Part shown: positions 10,001 to 20,300 of the stretch, piece by piece
Numbering within the stretch: position 1 is the stretch's first letter
Layout: every line of letters starts with the position of its first letter
Assembly (NCBI RefSeq): GCF_000315625.1
Contig: NW_005434450.1
Span: 28,891-61,566 of the forward strand
DNA from: Guillardia theta CCMP2712
Lineage: Eukaryota > Cryptophyceae > Pyrenomonadales > Geminigeraceae
DNA: 32,676 nucleotides
Reading direction: 5' to 3'
The notes under the pieces: model-generated
Told to the model about the DNA's origin: nothing
What the model saw: the letters and a program-made list of their open reading frames with translations, nothing else
Database searches by the model: none
Translations under genes and position numbers: made by a program

Positions 10001-10129
10001 ATACGACTGCGACGAGAGGTACTCGTCTATCAACTGTTGCATGCTGAGACCCATCAGGCTGCTGAGCTGCTTCATCTGCTCAAACTGCATCCACCATGTC
10101 TTAAGACCGTCTCGCTTGGTCGACATCAT
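7010..10129 (-). CDS. DUF639-family membrane protein
   Basis: DUF639 is a family of unknown function known from plants and algae. Eight exons close in phase to about 826 aa: 10129-8573, 8521-8252, 8136-7879, 7663-7601, 7555-7472, 7349-7307, 7264-7163 and 7113-7010 (ends PPETINEL, stop TGA). The N-terminal half resembles DUF639: helical LGLSMQQLIDEYL, then LEFEEYAMFRACKQ, a GRAM-like beta segment (GSLYLSADHIVFQDP) and ENIIRARALESVLG..LIEELY. Later exons give a hydrophobic segment (LLSSAALAACLAVFHYDAL), an acidic linker, a coiled coil (VERQLQVGLQMGREKTQKL) and two close hydrophobic segments near the C-terminus (CFCVLVASTGTALAV, ARWIFLCLVIG). A Ser/Asp-rich insert lies near residues 270-350. The ATG at 10129 is not certain: an in-frame extension reaches an acceptor-like TAACAG at about 10208. 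It is convergent with QCR7. Confidence 0.78.
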
Positions 10130-10369
10130 ATCAAGTACTCCTTCTACCCTTGTTCCAAGCTCTGCTGTGCTGGCTCCTGCTCCTGCCCAGTTTCTTGCGA
10201 GGCACAGCTGTTAGCCCTCAAGGCTCCGAAGCACTGGAAGCACAAGGCTTCACTTCTCCCTCCTCTTCTATCTCAATCAGCTCGGGTCTAGATCTCTCCT
10301 CTCCTCCCCTCCCCTCACTCCTGCCCTCTCCACCTCCCTCCCTCCTTCCCTTTCTGCATGGCGCGTAAC
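10130..10369. other. Probable 5' region of the DUF639 gene
   Basis: From 10130 to about 10208 the minus strand stays open in frame with the DUF639 start (ASTAELGTRVEGVLD) and begins after an acceptor-like TAACAG, so an upstream exon may exist. 10255-10360 is pyrimidine-rich on the plus strand with no further coding signal. Confidence 0.35.
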
Positions 10370-10575
10370 TCAACCACCCACCCCCTCACCCTTTTTCCTC
10401 ATTTCTTGAGTACCCTACCCCACCACCCACAAACCCACCCATATCATATCCTGAATTTCCGTATAAAAAGTACCCGTGTTTATCACACCCCTACCCTCAC
10501 CTCAAAGATATCCACAAATATACCCCCCACACCTACCCCACCCCACCCCACCCCACCCCACCCCCTTCAATGCAA
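10370..10575 (-). repeat. G-tract block (G on minus strand) upstream of the DUF639 gene
   Basis: The plus strand shows runs such as ACCCACCCCCTCACCC, TACCCTACCCCACC and repeated ACCCC at 10540-10563, so the G-runs are on the coding strand of the DUF639 gene starting at 10129. It is the mirror counterpart of the block upstream of QCR7. Confidence 0.55.
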
Positions 10576-11170
10576 ACAATTCCACCCCATCCCGGTCGCT
10601 CTGAGGGGCACCCACTGGGCCGCGCTGAGAGTCTCAGTCCCGGGCCCGGGGCCCCCGCGCGGCGGCCGCGCGCCGGGAGCCTCCGAGGGCCGCCGGGCCG
10701 CCCGGCGGCGGCCGAACTTCGGCCGCTCGAGGCTCGAATCGGAACCGTTGGACAGGCTCCTCGGACGGTGAGCCTGACTCAGTCGGAGCCTCACTGCACT
10801 GCTTAGTCTTTTAGTTAGACTCCGGCCGTGACTCGGAGGCCGCTCACTGTACTTCCCGGGCCGGCCCGTGGCAACCCAGCCGGGCGCCGGGCCGGGCCGG
10901 CCGCCGGCCTGCCCCGGCGGCCGGGCAGCCTCGGATCGGACGCCACGGTGCGCATGGCCGGCCGGGCGGCCGGGCCGGGTGACGGTGCGGCCCTGAACTT
11001 CCGGGCCCCCGGGCCTGACTCTCGTCGGAGCCTCGGAGGGCCGCCGGGGCGTGCCGCCGCAGTCGGAGCGTTGGCAGCGCCGGCCGGGCCCGGGCCCGGG
11101 GCCCCTGTCAGCGGCCGCACTGCACTGCTCGCGGTCGGCAGTCAAGCCTCGCGGCCCGCCGGGCCCGGTA
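10576..11170. repeat. GC-rich island B with CTCAGT/CACTG words
   Basis: This is the most GC-rich stretch of the window, dominated by GGCCGGGC and CCCGGGCC palindromic words with interspersed GACTCAGTCGGAGCC, GACTCGGAGGCC and CACTGCACTGCT. Long ORFs cross it on both strands but consist of Arg/Pro/Ala/Gly runs and look like composition effects. It shares its vocabulary with islands A (5116-5580) and C (25490-25835). Confidence 0.55.
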
Positions 11171-11555
11171 ATCAGGTTGTCCGTAAAACCATTTTAATTG
11201 ACCTTTGACACTGAAGAGACATGGCCTCTTGAGACTGAGGAGGCACCACTCCCCTGCAGACGCCAGCGCCACCTGCCTTAGATGTTCACATGGAGCAAAG
11301 ACCCTCAAGGTATCACCTTGGGCTGTTTCTGAAGTAAATTTATTGAGAAATGTCATCACTATACCCCCATCTCTTCGAATGAATTGAACTTTGAGTTACC
11401 CCCACCCCCCATTGGAACCCTTATAAATCCCATAAATTAAATGTATAACAGACCCAAATTGTAGCTTCCTATCTTCCTAGGACCTCTGGTGTACACATTC
11501 CTTAGAGGGATGCCCAGTTGGTCATAGGGAGGTCATAGCAATCAAAAATAGCGTA
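11171..11555. other. Non-coding spacer between oppositely polarised tract blocks
   Basis: The base composition here is ordinary and I see no gene. A short C-run patch (TTACCCCCACCCCCC) occurs at about 11395-11410; the remainder shows no convincing feature. Confidence 0.4.
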
Positions 11556-11870
11556 ATTGAAGAGAAGAGGGTGGGGGTGGTTTTCGTTTTTATACATGTG
11601 GATGGGTAGGTAGGGTAGTCATTTTGCTGGGAATTGCAGGGTGGTCATCTCTTGGTGTAGAGCCCCCCTCGTACTACCCGGGTACTGTGAAGTCCAGCAG
11701 TGGGTACTGTGATGTGAAGGGGTCCATAAGGGACTGGGGTACACCATATGGGTGGGGTGGTAAAGGAAAGTTGTAGTGTTGTACTCTCCAAAGGGGGGTG
11801 GTTCTTGGAAGTTGATAGGGGTGGGGTTGGGTTGGGTGGGTTGTCCTGAAGTAGGTGGGGGTTGGGCTGA
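11556..11870 (+). repeat. G-tract block upstream of the PB1-UBA gene
   Basis: The plus strand carries GGGTGGGGGTGG, GGATGGGTAGGTAGGG, AAGGGGGGTGG and GGGGTGGGGTTGGGTTGGG, interspersed with GTACTGTGA-type words. Polarity is opposite to the block at 10370-10575 and matches the next gene downstream (12361, plus). Confidence 0.5.
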
Positions 11871-11904
11871 CCATTGGCGCCCAAACAGAAGCAAAACATG
11901 GGTG

Positions 11905-12085
11905 GAAGATGAGAGGGAGTGGGAGGGAGGGAGGGAGGGAGGAGAGGAGAGGAGAGGAGAGGAGAGGAGAGAGAGGAGGAGAGGAGAGGAGAGGAGAGGA
12001 GAGGAGAGGAGAGAGAGAGTGCGGGAGGGAGAGGAGAGGAGAGTGGGAGGAAAGGGAGGAAAGAGAGGAGAGGTCTGCGGGAGGG
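11905..12085. repeat. (GGAGA)n/(GAGGG)n polypurine microsatellite
   Basis: Nearly uninterrupted purine on the plus strand: GGGAGGGAGG, then many GAGGA units, then GAGAGAGAG and GGAGGGAGAGG. ORFs through it encode only Glu/Arg/Gly low complexity. Confidence 0.9.
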
Positions 12086-12360
12086 AGTTAGTGGGGAAGG
12101 AAATTAGAGGCATGATGAGCGAAAAAATGCACCGAGAGGGCACGCAGGAGAAACTTCGCGAGGAAGGAGCTGAATTCGATGAAAAGACCGATATCTGAAG
12201 AAGTTAGAACCAGCGATTGAGATGAAAGCTTGGCTACCATCCTCTAGAGTTGGGTGTGAAAAACCAACAAGAAAGATTTCGTTTTAAGTTTGGCTCCCCG
12301 ATTCTTGTGATGGTTTCCTCAGTAACTTGGCCTGACATGTGTCCACAGCAGAACCGAAGC

Positions 12361-14179
12361 ATGTACGTCTTCAAGATTAATCTTAATCATTCGCTCAAGC
12401 GGATCGTTGTGGATGAGGCGTTCACTTTCCCATCCCTGTGAGCATTTTTTGTGATCTCCTCCCAATTTGTTGATGTCTGGACAGTGTCTCGTTGATCAGG
12501 GAGCGCTTCGAATTGAACTCGGATGTCGCTCTGAAGCTGAAATACAAGGACCCAGAGGGTGACATTGTCACTGTAACCAGCAAAGCTGAGGTCTTGGAAG
12601 CGTTGAGCCTCCTCGACAAGGAGTCAAACCCTATCTTGAAGCTGTTCGTGGACATGGACAACAACTCAAGTGCCGGGGTTGTAGAGGAGCCGCAACCAGA
12701 CCTTCCTGTTCGATCGGAGGATCAACCTTGCATGAGAGAGTCGATAGCGTCTGAGGACTCTATTGTCATGGTGGATGGTGAAAATGACAACAGCTCTCCC
12801 AAGAATGACGAAAACGAAGAGGAGGTCCCGGCGGACGCGGATGAGGACGAAGTGTTGAAGGAGGTCATGAAAGCATCAGCTGAAGAATATGCCCGTCAAC
12901 AGGCGGCTGAGGCAGCCCGCAAGGCGGCCGAGGAAGAGGAGGCAGCCCGCAAGGCGGCCGAGGAGGAGGAGGCAGCCCGCCGCATTGCGGCCGAGGAAGA
13001 GGAGGCAGCCCGCAAGGCGGCCGAGGAGGAGGAGGCAGCCCGCAAGGCGGCCGAGGAAGAGGAGGCAGCCCGCAAGGCGGCCGAGGAGGAGGAGGCAGCC
13101 CGCAAGGCGGCTCAGGAGGAGGAGGCAGCCCGCCGCAAGGCGGCTCAGGAGGAGGAGGCAGCCCGCAAGGCAGCTCAGGAGGAGGAGGCATTCCGCCGCA
13201 AGGCGGCTCAGGAGGAGGAGGCAGCCCGCAAGGCAGCTCAGGAGGAGGAGGCAGCCCGCCGCAAGGCGGCTCAGGAGGAGGAGGCAGCCGCCCGTAAGGC
13301 GGCCGAGGAGGCAGCCGCCCGTAAGGCCGCCGAGGATGCTGCAAGAGAAATAGCAGTGTTTGAAAAGACCATGGTCATGTCAAGTGAAGAGCAGAAGGTG
13401 AGAGCAAAGCGAGATATCCATGATTGTCTCGCTCATCACTTTTGTAGATCGAGGAACGCATCATGGCCGAGATTGCTTTTGCAGCGGCGGAGGAGGATGC
13501 TCTCATGCGAGCAAAAAGTTTGATGAAGGCTGGGTGCTCTGTCGACCAGCTCAAGTCGATCTACTCTACTGGCATTCTCTCTCAGATTGGACTCGTTGGA
13601 GATGACTCGGTCGAGCATGGCTTCTCGCGTGGGCCCGTTGTCAACTGGGAATCCACAAAAGCTGTTGCAGAGCAGGATGAAAGCGAACGATTCCCCTCGC
13701 AAGAGCAGCAGGCGCTTGTGGACGAGGTCGGCAACCTTGCAGCTCGCCTGACAGCCTTCTACATGGAGCACAACCAAGCTCATCTCGATCGCGCCATCAG
13801 TGTCGCTCGTCAGTTCGTTGGTCGTGAGGACGATCTCAACGTGGCTCTTGTCAGGAAATACGGATGCGACTTGACTTCGCGAACAGCTGCTCGAGACATG
13901 TCAAGAAACACGCAGCTCCCTGTCGCTGAGGTTGCGATGAACAGCTCCAACGAGCCCAGAGCACCTGTTGTCGCTTCAGCTCCTGTGGAGGAAGACTTTG
14001 CCCCTGCCTCGCCCTCGGCTCCCTCTGCCCCCTCTCCTGCTCCTGCCACTGTCTCTGCGGACAGTGCGCTGGCTGTGCTGCTGGGAATGGGATTTTCAGA
14101 CATGGAGAAGAATCGATCGTTGCTGCAAGCGTGCGGGGGAGACCTGCAGGCTGTGATTGCTCAGCTACTTGACGAGTAA
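12361..14179 (+). CDS. PB1-domain and UBA-domain protein with Ala/Glu-rich coiled coil
   Basis: Three exons, 12361-12437, 12485-13397 and 13448-14179, give 573 aa. Residues 1-84 form a PB1 domain: Lys in strand 1 (MYVFKINL) and an acidic OPCA-type motif (KYKDPEGDIVTV). An acidic linker follows, then a long Ala/Glu/Arg/Lys repeat (about residues 162-313) predicted as helix or coiled coil. A middle module (AARLTAFYMEHNQAHLDR..LVRKYGCDL) resembles a helical motif seen in many protist proteins. A Pro/Ala/Ser linker leads to a C-terminal UBA domain (LAVLLGMGFSDMEKNRSLL) with the MGF signature. PB1 domains assemble proteins and UBA domains bind ubiquitin; the PB1+UBA pairing is seen in autophagy receptors p62 and NBR1, but no ZZ or FW domain is visible, so an autophagy role is only a hypothesis. 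An in-frame ATG at 12250 would extend the N-terminus but gives no domain. It is convergent with the Sfi1-like gene. Confidence 0.85.
12893..13343 (+). repeat. In-frame repeat coding for AARKAAEEEE units
   Basis: Roughly 27-33 nt units of GAGGAGGAGGCAGCCCGCAAGGCGGCC type are repeated in the second exon of the PB1-UBA gene. Late units change AAEEEE to AAQEEE, and several insert an extra Arg (CGC). Unit sequence is conserved at synonymous sites, which suggests slippage or unequal exchange. Mirror ORFs on the other frames and strand (Pro/Arg-rich) are shadows. Confidence 0.9.
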
Positions 14180-14331
14180 GAAGAGTGAGGGGTTGGCTCG
14201 TTCAGATTGTGTAACCTTAGCAAGAGTTGGTTGGACAGCGTGAGTGAAGAAATTTGAGTGCTATGTGCTCGTGAGTAAGAAGAGATCTTCATTCAAGTAC
14301 ATCTAGCCTTTGATTTCATTCGTGTCCTGGG

Positions 14332-17300
14332 CTACTGCAGGGCTCGCCTGAGCTTGATGCTCCTGCAAATGCCAGCGAAGAGAGAGAACGTGTGTGACTT
14401 CTGCAGCAGCTGTCGCTGCGACGAGAAGCTCGACACTTTCGACTGCAAGAGGTGCTGGAGCTTGGATGAGTCAGCCCAGCAGCTAAGAAAGAAGCGAAGA
14501 AACTGCCTCTTCCCGTCCTCCCAATGTCTCTCTACACTTTCCATTCGCCGCGATCGCACGTCATCCGATCCATACCTAAGCACGTGAAAAACTCCTCTCA
14601 AAGTTCTTATCTTCCTGCGCTCCCCTAGCCGCCCCACTGCTGTCGCCCCTACCGTCCGCCTGGCTCGGACAGCCCTCCACCGCTCGATCGCGCCCCATGC
14701 CGTGCTCTTGTCTCTTGATGCTTTCATCGTCGCGTACCTCGCCCGCAGCACCGCCATGCGTCGAGCGAGCTGTGTCCAAGCAAGAAAAGCCCCGGCCTGA
14801 GAGCTGAGCGTCGAGCTCCTTGTCACGAGCCTGGAGCTCTGCTTCATGGTCCTCGACATGCTGAGGCCCTCCCTCCATGCCGCCATCGCTTTCTCCATCT
14901 GCTCCACTGCCCTTGACCTCACCGCCCTCGCTTGTATGCCCCGAGATCGTCGTCTCAGACCACTCGACACCCTCCAGTGGCACAAGACAGCCCGCTGAGT
15001 ATCGCTGCGATACGAGGCCACGGCCTTCAGCAGACGAGCCCGGCGAGATCTCCTTGCAGCCACCACGCTTGTCAGCACCCCAAAGTACACCCGGACGTCT
15101 CGTCGCACGACTCGAGTCTTGATCGAGTTAGCCTTGGCAAGCACCCACCGCGTCCAGGCTGTCAAGTCCGACCACGCCTGCAAGCCTCGACTTGTGACTC
15201 GCCTCTCCTCCATCCGTCGCGCCTTAGCATCGCTCGCCTGCTCTACCCTGAGCGTCGCCATGTCTGATACCGCAGATTGGACATACGCAGACAGCTCGTC
15301 AATCACCCGCCTGAGCAGCCGTTGCGACCTTGTCCGGTCTAGCCTCTGCATGAGTCGCCAGAGCTCTCGAGCCGCTTGTGTGTACGAGACCCAGCGGTGG
15401 AAGCGGGTGTAGAGCTGCATGGAGAGCGATCTCTGTACAGTGTGCAGCAGACAAGCCTTGAGCCGTCGTGCCTCCCACACTGCCTCCCGGTACCCTACAA
15501 ACGCCCCACGCTGGATCCGGTACCTGCCCTGTATTGAAGCGCCTGCGTGTAGCCGCAGCCTTGTGTCTTGGTCGAGCCTCTTAGACTTGGAGTCCTGAGC
15601 CAGCTCGGCCCATGCGACAAACAGGTCCTCGACATGCCTCTGCGTTACCACCAGCCAGATGGTGCGGCGGATCTGCTGCTCCCTCTTGCGCATACGGCGG
15701 CATGCGGCCACCGATGCTGCGAAACGGATCAAGGCTTCTCCTGCTCGTCGTCGCCTCAGCACCTCTACACAATGTGTCCTCCGTTGCCTCGTGCGGGAGC
15801 TATGACGCGATGCCCATGCCCACTCCGCTAGTAAAGGCTTGAGACTGCGTGCTCGCTGCCCCCGAGCCATGCATTCTCCGGACAGCACTCTCCATGTATA
15901 GATGGTAGCTCTTCCATGCCAGACGATGATGGCTTGCTTGAGCAGGTATGCTTCTCTATCGCGAGGACTCTGCAGCAAGTAGTACGCTTTGCCCAAGATC
16001 AGATGCTTCTGGGGCAGCGCACAGACGTGCAGGTGGTTGACTTGACGCAAGAGATACTGGGATTTCATCACCATCAACTCATCGCCAGGACGAGCTGCAA
16101 GCTTGACGTCCTCGCAGATTTGACTCGAGATCATACGCTGTAAGGCAAAGGAGCTCGTCTGTCGACTGATGTCCAACTCTGTCTTCACGTACTGGTTTAC
16201 ATTTCGCATTTGCCAAAGCGATACTAGATACTTGCTCAAGCACAGGCGGTCCCTGTTGGCGCGAAAGGACGTCGCTTTCGCTTGCAGTACAAGCTTGGCA
16301 TTGACCCGCCCCGCCCAGCTCACGAAGACAAGCCTGCTTGCAGCCCTGCGGGTTCGGTCCACGAGCTTGTTCACGCCATACTGCAGACGTCTCACACTCA
16401 GCAGGTACAAATCCAGCGCCTCAAATGCAGAAACCATGAGCTCCTTCCTCCTGCGCTCCCCTAGCCGCCCCACTGCTGTCGCCCCTACCGTCCGCCTGGC
16501 TCGGACAGCCCTCCACCGCTCGATCGCGCCCCATGCCGTGCTCTTGTCTCTTGATGCTTTCATCGTCGCGTACCTCGCCCGCAGCACCGCCATGCGTCGA
16601 GCGAGCTGTGTCCAAGCAAGAAAAGCCCCGGCCTGAGAGCTGAGCGTCGAGCTCCTTGTCACGAGCCTGGAGCTCTGCTTCATGGTCCTCGACATGCTGA
16701 GGCCCTCCCTCCATGCCGCCATCGCTTTCTCCATCTGCTCCACTGCCCTTGACCTCACCGCCCTCGCTTGTATGCCCCGAGATCGTCGTCTCAGACCACT
16801 CGACACCCTCCAGTGGCACAAGACAGCCCGCTGAGTATCGCTGCGATACGAGGCCACGGCCTTCAGCAGACGAGCCCGGCGAGATCTCCTTGCAGCCACC
16901 ACGCTTGTCAGCACCCCAAAGTACACCCGGACGTCTCGTCGCACGACTCGAGTCTTGATCGAGTTAGCCTTGGCAAGCACCCACCGCGTCCAGGCTGTCA
17001 AGTCCGACCACGCCTGCAAGCCTCGACTTGTGACTCGCTTCTCCTCCATCCGTCGCGCCTTAGCATCGCTCGCCTGCTCTACCCTGAGCGTCGCCATGTC
17101 TGATACCGCAGATTGGACATACGCAGACAGCTCGTCAATCACCCGCCTGAGCAGCCGTTGCGACCTTGTCCGGTCTAGCCTCTGCATGAGTCGCCAGAGC
17201 TCTCGAGCCGCTTGTGTGTACGAGACCCAGCGGTGGAAGCGGGTGTAGAGCTGCATGGAGAGCGATCTCTGTACAGTGTGCAGCAGACAAGCCTTGAGCC

Positions 17301-20300
17301 GTCGTGCCTCCCACACTGCCTCCCGGTACCCTACAAACGCCCCGCGCTGGATCCGGTACCTGCCCTGTATTGAAGCGCCTGCGTGTAGCCGCAGCCTTGT
17401 GTCTTGGTCGAGCCTCTTAGACTTGGAGTCCTGAGCCAGCTCGGCCCATGCGACAAACAGGTCCTCGACATGCCTCTGCGTTACCACCAGCCAGATGGTG
17501 CGGCGGATCTGCTGCTCCCTCTTGCGCATACGGCGGCATGCGGCCACCGATGCTGCGAAACGGATCAAGGCTTCTCCTGCTCGTCGTCGCCTCAGCACCT
17601 CTACACAATGTGTCCTCCGTTGCCTCGTGCGGGAGCTATGACGCGATGCCCATGCCCACTCCGCTAGTAAAGGCTTGAGCTGCATTTTCATCACCATCAA
17701 CTCATCGCCAGGACGAGCTGCAAGCTTGACGTCCTTGCAGATCTGACTCGAGATCATACGCTGTAAGGCAAAGGAGCTCGTCTGTCGACTGATGTCCAAC
17801 TCTGTCTTCACGTACTGGTTTACATTTCTCGTGAACCAAAAGGCAATCAGGTGCCTGCTCAAGCACAGGCGGTCCCTGTTAGCGCGAAAGGAGGTCGCTT
17901 TCGCTTGCAGTACAAGCTTGGCATTGACCCGCCCCGCCCAGCTCACGAAGACAAGCCTGCTTGCAGCCCTGCGGGTTCGGTCCACGAGCTTGTTCACGCC
18001 ATACTGCAGACGTCTCACACTCAGCAGGTACAAATCCAGCGCCTCAAATGCAGAAACCATGAGCTCCTTCCTCCTGCGCTCCCCTAGCCGCCCCACTGCT
18101 GTCGCCCCTACCGTCCGCCTGGCTCGGACAGCCCTCCACCGCTCGATCGCGCCCCATGCCGTGCTCTTGTCTCTTGATGCTTTCATCGTCGCGTACCTCG
18201 CCCGCAGCACCGCCATGCGTCGAGCGAGCTGTGTCCAAGCAAGAAAAGCCCCGGCCTGAGAGCTGAGCGTCGAGCTCCTTGTCACGAGCCTGGAGCTCTG
18301 CTTCATGGTCCTCGACATGCTGAGGCCCTCCCTCCATGCCGCCATCGCTTTCTCCATCTGCTCCACTGCCCTTGACCTCACCGCCCTCGCTTGTATGCCC
18401 CGAGATCGTCGTCTCAGACCACTCGACACCCTCCAGTGGCACAAGACAGCCCGCTGAGTATCGCTGCGATACGAGGCCACGGCCTTCAGCAGACGAGCCC
18501 GGCGAGATCTCCTTGCAGCCACCACGCTTGTCAGCACCCCAAAGTACACCCGGACGTCTCGTCGCACGACTCGAGTCTTGATCGAGTTAGCCTTGGCAAG
18601 CACCCACCGCGTCCAGGCTGTCAAGTCCGACCACGCCTGCAAGCCTCGACTTGTGACTCGCTTCTCCTCCATCCGTCGCGCCTTAGCATCGCTCGCCTGC
18701 TCTACCCTGAGCGTCGCCATGTCTGATACCGCAGATTGGACATACGCAGACAGCTCGTCAATCACCCGCCTGAGCAGCCGTTGCGACCTTGTCCGGTCTA
18801 GCCTCTGCATGAGTCGCCAGAGCTCTCGAGCCGCTTGTGTGTACGAGACCCAGCGGTGGAAGCGGGTGTAGAGCTGCATGGAGAGCGATCTCTGTACAGT
18901 GTGCAGCAGACAAGCCTTGAGCCGTCGTGCCTCCCACACTGCCTCCCGGTACCCTACAAACGCCCCACGCTGGATCCGGTACCTGCCCTGTATTGAAGCG
19001 CCTGCGTGTAGCCGCAGCCTTGTGTCTTGGTCGAGCCTCTTAGACTTGGAGTCCTGAGCCAGCTCGGCCCATGCGACAAACAGGTCCTCGACATGCCTCT
19101 GCGTTACCACCAGCCAGATGGTGCGGCGGATCTGCTGCTCCCTCTTGCGCATACGGCGGCATGCGGCCACCGATGCTGCGAAACGGATCAAGGCTTCTCC
19201 TGCTCGTCGTCGCCTCAGCACCTCTACACAATGTGTCCTCCGTTGCCTCGTGCGGGAGCTATGACGCGATGCCCATGCCCACTCCGCTAGTAAAGGCTTG
19301 AGACTGCGTGCTCGCTGCCCCCGAGCCATGCATTCTCCGGACAGCACTCTCCATGTATAGATGGTAGCTCTTCCATGCCAGACGATGATGGCTTGCTTGA
19401 GCAGGTATGCTTCTCTATCGCGAGGACTCTGCAGCAAGTAGTACGCTTTGCCCAAGATCAGATGCTTCTGGGGCAGCGCACAGACGTGCAGGTGGTTGAC
19501 TTGACGCAAGAGATACTGGGATTTCATCACCATCAACTCATCGCCAGGACGAGCTGCAAGCTTGACGTCCTCGCAGATTTGACTCGAGATCATACGCTGT
19601 AAGGCAAAGGAGCTCGTCTGTCGACTGATGTCCAACTCTGTCTTCACGTACTGGTTTACATTTCTCGTGAACCAAAAGGCAATCAGGTGCCTGCTCAAGC
19701 ACAGGCGGTCCCTGTTAGCGCGAAAGGACGTCGCTTTCGCTTGCAGTACAAGCTTGGCATTGACCCGCCCCGCCCAGCTCACGAAGACAAGCCTGCTTGC
19801 AGCCCTGCGGGTTCGGTCCACGAGCTTGTTCACGCCATACTGCAGACGTCTCACACTCAGCAGGTACAAATCCAGCGCCTCAAACGCAGAAACCATGAGC
19901 TCCTTCCTCCTGCGCTCCCCTAGCCGCCCCACTGCTGTCGCCCCTACCGTCCGCCTGGCTCGGACAGCCCTCCACCGCTCGATCGCGCCCCATGCCGTGC
20001 TCTTGTCTCTTGATGCTTTCATCGTCGCGTACCTCGCCCGCAGCACCGCCATGCGTCGAGCGAGCTGTGTCCAAGCAAGAAAAGCCCCGGCCTGAGAGCT
20101 GAGCGTCGAGCTCCTTGTCACGAGCCTGGAGCTCTGCTTCATGGTCCTCGACATGCTGAGGCCCTCCCTCCATGCCGCCANNNNNNNNNNNNNNNNNNNN
20201 NNNNNNNNNNNNNNNNNNNNNNNNNNNNNNNNNNNNNNNNNNNNNNNNNNNNNNNNNNNNNNNNNNNNNNNNNNNNNNNNGTCTCAGACCACTCGACACC

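Noticed and set aside
10567-11208. Long ORFs on both strands in the GC-rich island
   Set aside because: Gly/Pro/Arg/Ala-rich products in several frames at once reflect GC composition and stop-codon scarcity.
11905-12198. Glu/Arg-rich ORFs in the GGAGA microsatellite
   Set aside because: Pure composition effect; open in all three purine frames.
12865-13353. Pro-rich minus-strand ORF and Arg-rich plus-strand ORF in the PB1-UBA gene
   Set aside because: Shadow frames of the AARKAAEEEE repeat; the PB1 and UBA domains fix the true frame.
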